From Weissella uvarum (lineage in GTDB: Bacteria > Bacillota > Bacilli > Lactobacillales > Lactobacillaceae), in the NCBI RefSeq assembly GCF_016908785.1, contig NZ_JAFBEO010000001.1:186001-250000 (forward strand): a stretch of DNA of 64,000 bases, given 5' to 3'. A program made the position numbers and the translations under genes. Numbering within the stretch: position 1 is the first letter of the stretch; every line of letters starts with the position of its first letter. Of this stretch, positions 44,556-50,966 are shown piece by piece. A model generated the notes under the pieces. It had not been told where the DNA came from, searched no databases, and saw only the letters and a list, made by a program, of their open reading frames with translations.

Positions 44556-44589
44556 AAAAAAAGGAGCTAGACGTTATCCGCCTAACTCC
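44556..44589 (-). terminator. Minus-facing terminator in the right-arm operon
   Basis: Minus-strand RNA GGAGTTAG pairs with CTAGCTCC (one G-U) over an 11-nt loop, then a U7 run (plus A run 44556-44562). Plus RNA has an A-C mismatch instead. Confidence 0.7.
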
Positions 44590-44612
44590 ATCATTCAAAG
44601 GAACATATTTAT

Positions 44613-44984
44613 ATGACTAATAATATTATAACACTAAGTCCGGGGATGGTGGCCAATCAAACACATACCGCGCAACTTGCTGATGTATCAGTACAAACAA
44701 TCAGAACATGGACGAAGCAAGGTAAGTTACACCCAAATGTGGTTAATGGCGTTAAGTTGTATGACCTGGATGAATTAGCGCAACTTATCAGGCCACGCAA
44801 TCCACACAGTCGCCGAAGCTATTTAATTGCCGACATCCCCGACTATCAGAACTTCATTAAGCACATTGCTAATGACGTTACCCAGCAAGTTAAAGATAGC
44901 CTACTATCAGACAACATAGCGTTATCTAAAGAACAAACGAACACGATAATTTTGGACGCCGTCAAGAAAGGACTGAATGCATGA
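44613..44984 (+). CDS. MerR/excisionase-like HTH protein
   Basis: A 123-residue protein with a winged-HTH of the MerR/HTH_17 type (AQLADVSVQTIRTWTKQGKLHPNVVNGVKLYDLDELAQLI, about 19-58). The rest is a helical tail (FIKHIANDVTQQVKDSLLS). It could be a regulator or excisionase; the position (right arm, before the replication genes) fits either. AAAGGAAC precedes the start. Confidence 0.7.
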   Translation: MTNNIITLSPGMVANQTHTAQLADVSVQTIRTWTKQGKLHPNVVNGVKLYDLDELAQLIRPRNPHSRRSYLIADIPDYQNFIKHIANDVTQQVKDSLLSDNIALSKEQTNTIILDAVKKGLNA

Positions 44985-45172
44985 ATGTAAATCCAACACA
45001 CGACCCACAAAAGCTAAAGGAACTTGTCGACACAGTTATCGAAGTCGGTGATGATCGCTTTGGCTTAGCTGTTATGGCTAATTGCTACGTCATTGAGAAC
45101 GCTGATATTTCAGACGAAGCAAAAGTAAAATCATTTAAATTACTGCTTAAACAACTAGATACACTTTACTAA
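44981..45172 (+). CDS. 63-residue element protein, unknown
   Basis: Small acidic helical protein. Its start overlaps the previous stop (ATGA), so it is translationally coupled to the MerR-like gene. No recognisable domain. Confidence 0.6.
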   Translation: MNVNPTHDPQKLKELVDTVIEVGDDRFGLAVMANCYVIENADISDEAKVKSFKLLLKQLDTLY

Positions 45173-45191
45173 GGAGAAAGGAGATAGGACT

Positions 45192-45443
45192 ATGTATACG
45201 TCATTACATGAGCTTAAAACAGCCACACTAGCGTTTTTAAATTCAGCCGAAGCAATTTATTCGCCTCACCTTAGCGCGACCGCAAAACGCTTTTTAAACC
45301 GCTTAACTACTTTAGACCGCAATAGTTTATCTCGAATTGAAGTTTATGACTTATTAATGGAGAATACAATTTTTCCTTGGCTAAAAGAACAAACTGCCCA
45401 ACAACTCATGGTATTCATTCTAGGAGGTGCACAATATGCCTAA
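45192..45443 (+). CDS. 83-residue element protein, unknown
   Basis: Starts after AGGAGAAAGGAGATAGG. The N-terminus is helical (SLHELKTATLAFLNSAEAIY). No family recognised. Its end overlaps the start of the next gene by 8 nt. Confidence 0.6.
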   Translation: MYTSLHELKTATLAFLNSAEAIYSPHLSATAKRFLNRLTTLDRNSLSRIEVYDLLMENTIFPWLKEQTAQQLMVFILGGAQYA

Positions 45444-45786
45444 GCTTACTTCGTTACAACAAAACGTTTATGCTTTATTACCTAAAGGTGCTGAACGGCC
45501 ACGGCCACAAGATGAATTGATTTACCTACTAGAACAAAGCGAGCAATTCAAAGTAACGCCTCGCTTAATTAGTCAAATTATCAACGATTTAATCGTTAAA
45601 CATAATATCCCAATTGGTTCAAGCCGTACCGAACCAACTGGATATTTCCTAATTGAAACCCCACAAGAATTACAGAACGCCGTACGTCCGTTAAGTCGCC
45701 AAGCCAACGCTGAACTCAAACGAGTCGATACGTTGCTACAAATTGACTTAAACGAATTTTGGGATAAAGAAAAAGCCAATGCCTAA
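45436..45786 (+). CDS. Small winged-helix protein typical of phages
   Basis: A 116-residue protein: LTSLQQNVYALLPKGAERPRPQDELI, then VTPRLISQIINDLIVKHNIPIGSSRTEPTGYFLIETPQELQNAVRPLSRQANAELKRVDTLLQ. The pattern of two helices, I-x-x-L-x-x-x-x-x-I-P-I-x-S, then GYFLI and a coiled-coil tail is common in phage early genes. AGGAGG lies 8 nt before ATG at 45436; the GTG at 45427 is rejected. Role unknown. Confidence 0.65.
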   Translation: MPKLTSLQQNVYALLPKGAERPRPQDELIYLLEQSEQFKVTPRLISQIINDLIVKHNIPIGSSRTEPTGYFLIETPQELQNAVRPLSRQANAELKRVDTLLQIDLNEFWDKEKANA

Positions 45787-45814
45787 AATTGAATTCAAGC
45801 ATCAGCTCCCAAGC

Positions 45815-45845
45815 GTTGCTAGTTCCGACCAAAGAGTCTAGCAAC
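45815..45845. other. Perfect 8-bp hairpin in intergenic region
   Basis: GTTGCTAG pairs with CTAGCAAC over a 15-nt loop, with no T-run on either strand. It follows a 12-mer (ATCAGCTCCCAA, 45801-45812) also found at 43918-43929 between two other right-arm genes. It may be an RNA processing or protein-binding site. Confidence 0.5.
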
Positions 45846-45886
45846 ACATCCCCGTACAAATATTAAATATAAAGGACAAACTTATT

Positions 45887-46189
45887 ATGACTGAAAATAC
45901 AATTGCCAGCAACTCTTTTACAACAGAATTACGTGTTGATGCAACAAACCAATACATTAAGATGTGGCTACACCCAGACAATAATCATCGTCATGAGTAT
46001 TTCATGAACGCTGTCTTGGTCGGTTGTTTTATTTATAATGCACCGGTTTCTAATAAACATGCTAAAGCAATGACAGAATCCTTAAATCAACGTTTGCACA
46101 ATCCCCTTTCATCGAACGAAAAATTAACAGCGATCGAAGAAATTCGCGATTTTTTAAACGAGGATGTTTGCAAATTCCCTTTGCATTAG
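45887..46189 (+). CDS. 100-residue element protein, unknown
   Basis: Not recognised. Contains a mixed region (WLHPDNNHRHEYFMNAVLVGCFIY) and helical tail. AAAGGAC lies upstream with long spacing. Confidence 0.55.
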   Translation: MTENTIASNSFTTELRVDATNQYIKMWLHPDNNHRHEYFMNAVLVGCFIYNAPVSNKHAKAMTESLNQRLHNPLSSNEKLTAIEEIRDFLNEDVCKFPLH

Positions 46190-46225
46190 TCGAACAATTA
46201 TATTGCAACTAAGGAAAACATGATT

Positions 46226-46498
46226 ATGACTAAAAATAACAACATTGCTAATAATTCTGACTACTTACTAGATAATCTCACATTAGATGCCAGGGCCCTA
46301 GATGATTTAATTTTTGTTATGAATGAAATTACAAAATCACGGGTAGCTCCAAGTAACATTAATCAAAATTCATCAGGAATAGATTTAGTTACCGCTAATA
46401 AGGCCATTGACCAATATAACAAGCTCATTCACTTAATCTACCCCGCACACATCATTTCTAACAAATTAAATAACCTACTGCGGGAGTTCAAACTATGA
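46226..46498 (+). CDS. 90-residue element protein, unknown
   Basis: Small helical protein, unknown. The ATG at 46226 fits the AGGA site better than the ATG at 46220. It ends in an ATGA overlap with the primase-like gene, so it is coupled to replication. Confidence 0.55.
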   Translation: MTKNNNIANNSDYLLDNLTLDARALDDLIFVMNEITKSRVAPSNINQNSSGIDLVTANKAIDQYNKLIHLIYPAHIISNKLNNLLREFKL

Positions 46499-47385
46499 TC
46501 TATCTAACACAAGGCGTAAAACAGCTCCAGTACACACAAAGCAGTGGTAATGAATGGCAACATTTGGTGCAGTCAGTCATGCATCCCCGTGTTATTAGCA
46601 AAATCCAAGATGAAATAGATACTTTTAAAAAGGATGAGGCACCTTACGTAATTTATGGTACAAGCACTTGCCTAGATCGTGGTACAAGTGAAATAACCGG
46701 CCGAATAATTCTTTTTATAGATGTTGACGACAACGGTAAAGACTATGACAAAGAGGCTTACCACATCGATGCCGTCTTAAGTAGTTTAAATATTAAGCAT
46801 GTCATCTATCCTACCATCAACAATTCAATTAAGCCGGGAGAACGTTTACGAGTCGGCATTCCATTAGACAACGAATTAGCTCCAGAAGAATATAGCAAAG
46901 TTTGGCAAGTCTTAACGTATCATCTACACCTAAATGCGGATTATTCAGGGGCTACAAGAGCCTTTAAACAGTTGCAGGGTATTTATGTTAAAACAACACA
47001 AAACGCCCAAAACGAGCCAATTATTGAGAATAACGGTACAGCTTTAAATACCGCCTTCTTTTTGAGTAAATATGAAAAACTTAACATGGAAAGTTCAAAG
47101 CAGAACCTGCCAAAACCTGCCATGAATAGCAACGCTCCTAAGTGGGCAATGAACAACCGTAAAATCATCCGTGCCTTACTTGCTCCAGAGGAGCATTACA
47201 ACGCTTTCGGCGGTTGGGACAACATGTTAACCAGCATTGGTGGTTGGGTCTTTAAAAATACAAAAGGCGACATTAATTTAACTGCTGATGTTGTACAAGA
47301 CACCAATAACCGAGGTACTGCCCCAATTTCAGAACAAGAACTCACTAAAAAATTTAAGAGCTGGATGCAACACTGGCATTACTAG
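46495..47385 (+). CDS. Primase-like replication protein
   Basis: A 296-residue protein placed right before the helicase. It shows TGRIILFIDVDDNGKDY, resembling the D-x-D motif of archaeo-eukaryotic-type primases, followed by RLRVGIPL and TRAFKQLQGIYV, and a C-terminal domain that may contact the helicase (FGGWDNMLTSIGGWVFKNTKGDINLTADVV). The layout equals the pri-rep pair of phage satellites. The exact primase family cannot be fixed by eye. Confidence 0.7.
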   Translation: MIYLTQGVKQLQYTQSSGNEWQHLVQSVMHPRVISKIQDEIDTFKKDEAPYVIYGTSTCLDRGTSEITGRIILFIDVDDNGKDYDKEAYHIDAVLSSLNIKHVIYPTINNSIKPGERLRVGIPLDNELAPEEYSKVWQVLTYHLHLNADYSGATRAFKQLQGIYVKTTQNAQNEPIIENNGTALNTAFFLSKYEKLNMESSKQNLPKPAMNSNAPKWAMNNRKIIRALLAPEEHYNAFGGWDNMLTSIGGWVFKNTKGDINLTADVVQDTNNRGTAPISEQELTKKFKSWMQHWHY

Positions 47386-47400
47386 AAAGGAACACTTTAC

Positions 47401-48987
47401 ATGACAACAGAAGCATCACGATTAGCCGATACACTAACCGATGAAGAGAAACAACAAATCACACAACAGCACGATAAGCCTCTCCATGTTAATTATTGGG
47501 AAACACGACAGCATGTTAACGATTTAATCAAACAATCCCTTGAAGTAAGCTCTGAATTGCCCACTAACTTAGATGACTTATTAGAAGAACTGAACACAAT
47601 TTCCCCTAGATGGTTATCACATCACTATGATGCAAAGGCAAAACAATTAGTTCACAGTATTAACTATGAACAATTTTTAAAAATAATTCAGCACAAGATC
47701 CCTTTGATTTTCACACATCAATATAAAAACGGCATTTTATACACCGGCAAGAATTGGGAAGAATACGATAGCAAAAGAGAAGCTAAAGAATATATTAAGT
47801 CTGCATGCATTGATGAGATTGAAACCGTGAAACTTTATAGCAAGCTTTCTAACCCTATCCTGTCTAAAATCTACAGCTATGTACAAGCAGGTATGACAAA
47901 AGAGCAGTCTATCCGTTTTGATACTAAGAACTATGCAAACTTTTCCAATGGCACGCTTGATTTAGATACTAATAAAATGCATCCCCATACTAAAGACGAC
48001 TACATCACTAAACTATTACCAATTGATTATGAAGGGAGCGATGAAGGTGGCCTAGTTTATGATTATGCGAAACATTTGCTTGGGGATGAAGTCCAGACCC
48101 TTAGCGAGTGGTTTGGTTATATGTTCTTTAACGATATGGCAACCATGAATAACATTGTGTTTATCCAAGGTGTCGGTGGAAATGGTAAAAGCACCCTCTT
48201 ACGTGTTTTAGCCTCCGCTTTTGGTGAATATGCAAGTGGTTACTCTATCACGCAGTTATCAGGACGTGAGGGAGATCGTTATTTAGATGACTTAGCCACT
48301 AAACAAGCTAATATCATTGCAGAAAGCGACCCATACATTACCGAGAACGGACTAAATCTTATCAAACTATTAACGGGTGGCGACCCAATCGGTGCTAATC
48401 CGAAAGGTAAAAAAGCTTACACATTTACAAACACTGCCAAGTTCATTGTTTCAGCTAACTACAATTTACCAGCAATTGAAAATGAACCGGAGTTCAGACG
48501 GCGCTTTGTCTTATTGAATGCAGGATCTCCCGCTATTGCAAACATGCAAGACCCGTTAGCTTTTAAAAATAAGTTCAGTATGGACAAAATGTTAAATGAC
48601 CTTCCTAAATTTGTTAGTTATTCAATTCAGCAAGCACAACATGCCTTAGATAATAAAGAACTCACTATCCTACCTGAAACCAAAGCGCGTACTGAGCAGT
48701 GGTTACAAAGTACCGACTACGTGCAACATTTCACCGATATGTTTATCGTGCCAATCACAGGGATGTACGGTGTCAGTCGTCCATATCTGATAGACCGTTT
48801 TAATGATTTTCTTGATACAGAGGCTGATAATCGTATGACCACACAAGAATTTACCCAAGCCATGAATAAGAAAGGATTTGAGTTTGAACCTAAACCCCGA
48901 AAAGGATCACGAGAAGATGAACCAACAGTTGACGATCCAGCACAACACAAACGTAACCGATTAAGAAATTATGGTTATAAAGGTTGA
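47401..48987 (+). CDS. P4/D5-type (SF3) replicative helicase
   Basis: A 528-residue protein. An N-terminal D5-like region (FSNGTLDLDTNKMHPHTKDDYITKLLPIDY, about 180-215) precedes the SF3 helicase core with Walker A GVGGNGKSTLLRV (about 258-270), Walker B NIIAESDPYI, the motif C IVSANYNLP and RRRFVLL. A C-terminal winged-helix-like part follows (NDFLDTEADNRMTTQEFTQAMNKKGFE). It would unwind at the adjacent iterons. AAAGGAAC precedes the start. Confidence 0.9.
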   Translation: MTTEASRLADTLTDEEKQQITQQHDKPLHVNYWETRQHVNDLIKQSLEVSSELPTNLDDLLEELNTISPRWLSHHYDAKAKQLVHSINYEQFLKIIQHKIPLIFTHQYKNGILYTGKNWEEYDSKREAKEYIKSACIDEIETVKLYSKLSNPILSKIYSYVQAGMTKEQSIRFDTKNYANFSNGTLDLDTNKMHPHTKDDYITKLLPIDYEGSDEGGLVYDYAKHLLGDEVQTLSEWFGYMFFNDMATMNNIVFIQGVGGNGKSTLLRVLASAFGEYASGYSITQLSGREGDRYLDDLATKQANIIAESDPYITENGLNLIKLLTGGDPIGANPKGKKAYTFTNTAKFIVSANYNLPAIENEPEFRRRFVLLNAGSPAIANMQDPLAFKNKFSMDKMLNDLPKFVSYSIQQAQHALDNKELTILPETKARTEQWLQSTDYVQHFTDMFIVPITGMYGVSRPYLIDRFNDFLDTEADNRMTTQEFTQAMNKKGFEFEPKPRKGSREDEPTVDDPAQHKRNRLRNYGYKG

Positions 48988-48999
48988 TTATGCTTTTTT

Positions 49000-49262
49000 G
49001 GTAACAAAAGGAAACTCTCATGTAACGCGCATGTTACCTACCTAGAATGCTGGTATATAGGCAATTATCCATGTTCCGGTAACAAGGTAACACATTTTAA
49101 AAGTAAATATATATATTCGTTACAAACACCCCATATACATATATGCGTGTGGGGGGATATTTATAAAAAACGTCTCCTTTGTTACATTTACGCTTAAAAC
49201 GTTGATATAAAAGCATTTATACAGGTAACTTGCCTGTTTCTTCTATGTTCACCAATGTTACC
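49000..49262. other. Iteron region, putative replication origin of the element
   Basis: Nine copies of GTAAC or its complement GTTAC lie in this 263-bp, otherwise gene-free stretch: 49001, 49022, 49033, 49079, 49087, 49119, 49181, 49225, and 49257 (start positions). Two face each other as GTAAC-N6-GTTAC (49022-49037). Most are extended to GGTAAC. An AT-rich segment (49095-49120) lies among them. It directly follows the helicase gene, the ori position of SaPI-type elements. The rest of 49263-49419 shows no further gene. Confidence 0.7.
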
Positions 49263-49419
49263 AACGTAAAAAAACAGTAAAGTAAGATCCAAAGGTGAAC
49301 AACTTGGTGAAATAAACGTAAACAGCATAAAAGATTTGGATACAAAGAATTAATTACTAAATATCATGATTTTTTATTTTAAGAGCGCATTTTGCGCATA
49401 CATAAGGAGTAATCCCACA

Positions 49420-49836
49420 ATGTCAGAATTGGACTATGAACAATTTGAAATAATGCGATTAAATGGTATTAAAATTGCTGAAATTGCCAGAATATATGGT
49501 ATCAGCCGCGATAAGATTGCCCATAAAGGATTTAATAAACGATTTAATGCAAAGTATCCCGACAAAGCTGGAAAGTGTTGCAACCCCCGTTACGCAGGTT
49601 TAAACAAAGAAGTCGTAAAAGCTCCCACACTTGAAACAACGCCCATACATAACATTGAAGTAGATACAGAATTAATTAAGCAGGTTCAACAAACTAAGTG
49701 TCGTAAAGAAAAATACGCCATCATTTGGAGCTTAAGAAAACAACTTATCGCAGATTATGGGAAAAATTTACTGAACGTCCCCAATGACGATCCAAGATTA
49801 GTCACACTCCAAAAAGCAAATCAGACATTAGAATAA
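49420..49836 (+). CDS. HTH protein, unknown (TerS-like shape possible)
   Basis: A 138-residue protein with an N-terminal resolvase-type HTH (YEQFEIMRLNGIKIAEIARIYGISRDKIAHKGF, about 5-37) and a helical C-terminal part (ELIKQVQQTKCRKEKYAIIWSLRKQLIADYGKNLL). It may be a late-gene regulator; small terminases also begin with such an HTH, but no diagnostic residue shows this. ATG at 49420 has AAGGAG 10 nt upstream; the longer open frame from 49366 is rejected. Confidence 0.6.
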   Translation: MSELDYEQFEIMRLNGIKIAEIARIYGISRDKIAHKGFNKRFNAKYPDKAGKCCNPRYAGLNKEVVKAPTLETTPIHNIEVDTELIKQVQQTKCRKEKYAIIWSLRKQLIADYGKNLLNVPNDDPRLVTLQKANQTLE

Positions 49837-49853
49837 TCATGAAGTGAGGTTTT

Positions 49854-50246
49854 ATGTACAATAAAATTTTTGAAGGCTTAATCGAGCTTGAAAATGAGTT
49901 TGCTAGTGGTAACGATATTCAACACAATACAAAAACAAACATTGTCTATCGAACACCACGATATAAAGCCTATAAGCAAGAACTCATAGATGCTATTGAT
50001 GAACTAAATGATAAGTTCAACGTTCAAATCAGCCAAGGCACCCCTATCGGCATCTATCTTACCTTTTATCAAACAAACGTTAATCAAACTACCAGAGCAA
50101 CTAAAGACCTGGACAACATGGAAAAACCCACATTAGATGCTTTACAAGAAGCTCTAGGCTTTGATGATTCACAAATTGTTACAAAATTAAGCAAGAAGAA
50201 ATCGCACTTTACACGAGCACTCCGAGTTGAAATTTGGTTACTGTAA
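49854..50246 (+). CDS. RusA-type Holliday junction resolvase
   Basis: A 130-residue protein with the RusA signature TRATKDLDNMEKPTLDALQEALGFDDSQIV (about 79-107), whose Asp residues (DLDN, DD) bind Mg. RusA enzymes resolve four-way junctions formed in phage recombination and replication. Last gene of the right arm. Confidence 0.85.
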   Translation: MYNKIFEGLIELENEFASGNDIQHNTKTNIVYRTPRYKAYKQELIDAIDELNDKFNVQISQGTPIGIYLTFYQTNVNQTTRATKDLDNMEKPTLDALQEALGFDDSQIVTKLSKKKSHFTRALRVEIWLL

Positions 50247-50356
50247 GCACTTACTTATAGCTAATGAGTTTTATAGTATGATTATGTTATTGTGATACTC
50301 CACAATGCACATAACTATACGACTAGGCCATCACACCATGGTTTAGGCACATAATA

Positions 50357-50394
50357 TTAAAAGACCGCATCTATTGCATAGCGGTCTTTTTTTG
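50357..50394. terminator. Terminator after rusA
   Basis: Stem AGACCGC/GCGGTCT (50362-50368 with 50381-50387) between A4 and T7. It closes the right-arm operon. Confidence 0.85.
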
Positions 50395-50460
50395 TACGCT
50401 ATTCATTACTTTTCTTCACTTATGAAGAAATATCAAACAAAAGTTAGTCATACAGGATAA

Positions 50461-50607
50461 ATAAATGAACAAGTTAGCGCTCATAAATTACATAAGCAAT
50501 TAGGAATTCAGAAATGGTTTAGCCCAATAGAAGATTATGACACCACGGATCAAAGGAACGGGCTATCGAAAAGCGTTCCAATACTACTTCACCGCTCGCT
50601 TAAATAA
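50461..50607 (+). pseudogene. Remnant of an AntA/AntB-like antirepressor domain
   Basis: A 49-codon open segment with no start codon: INEQVSAHKLHKQLGIQKWF and on to SLK stop. The pattern V-S-A-x-x-L-H-x-x-L-x-I-x-x-x-F-S resembles the front of AntA/AntB or related phage antirepressors (VSARELHEFL). It then diverges. The segment is too short to be sure. Confidence 0.4.
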
Positions 50608-50683
50608 ACTTTAAATATTAGTTGTTTAGTAATTGTTAATTACCGAAACAATACCGTTACAAACTTCATCTACTTTTAACAAT

Positions 50684-50711
50684 AAAAAACCGCCATCCCT
50701 AAGGACAGCGG
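50684..50711 (-). terminator. Minus-facing terminator at the element's right end
   Basis: Minus RNA CCGCUGUCC pairs with GGAUGGCGG (two G-U) round a UUAG loop, then U6. It would stop transcription that enters the element from the right-hand promoter. Confidence 0.7.
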
Positions 50712-50743
50712 ACAAGCTTAGTAGGCCAAATTATTAATTCTCA

Positions 50744-50763
50744 CAACACAAAACGCAACACAA
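50744..50763. repeat. 20-bp repeat, right copy (candidate integrase arm site)
   Basis: Exact copy of 39529-39548. The rest of the gap from rusA to uvrA has only the terminators, antirepressor remnant and att listed. Confidence 0.6.
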
Positions 50764-50869
50764 ACACCACACAATTTGCTTAATCGTATTTATATATATT
50801 TGTCTTCGTTTGCCTATACATCAGCGTTTCTTTCACTTATTTTTAGTGAGCATAAGCCGTTTCATAACA

Positions 50870-50884
50870 AAAAGTAAGTATAAC
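50870..50884. repeat. Right attachment-site candidate
   Basis: AAAAGTAAGTATAAC, identical to 39459-39473, 83 bp downstream of the uvrA stop. Confidence 0.75.
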
Positions 50885-50905
50885 GCCATGCTGATAAAAA
50901 TGCAA
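50877..50905 (-). promoter_or_regulatory. Native promoter of the 39-residue gene, now stranded at the right end
   Basis: Minus-strand TTGCAT (50905-50900), 17-bp spacer, TATACT (50882-50877). Rejoining the host flanks restores it upstream of the 39-residue gene. At present it points into the element. Confidence 0.7.
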
Positions 50906-50966
50906 ATGCCCTACTTTACATTAGCCACAGCATCCGGTCTAACTACCAAATACATGCATCAAAAGT

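Larger units (their letters stand above)
39459..50884. mobile_element. Integrated satellite-like (PICI-like) or defective prophage element, about 11.4 kb
   Basis: Bounded by a 15-bp direct repeat and inserted between uvrA and the 39-residue gene. Left arm (minus): integrase, membrane protein, ImmA-type protease, CI-type repressor. Right arm (plus): HTH regulator, Rha-type regulator, a run of small unknown genes, primase-like protein, P4/D5-type helicase, iteron region, HTH protein, RusA resolvase. No portal, capsid, tail, large terminase or lysis gene is seen. The order int-repressor-regulators-pri-rep-ori is that of Gram-positive phage-inducible islands. Whether it depends on a helper phage is inference. 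Confidence 0.8.

Noticed and set aside
39529-50763. The 20-bp repeat as the attachment core
   Set aside because: Longer than the 15-bp repeat but lies inside it at both ends, contains internal repeats, and rejoining at it would not restore the host promoter. Better explained as integrase arm sites.
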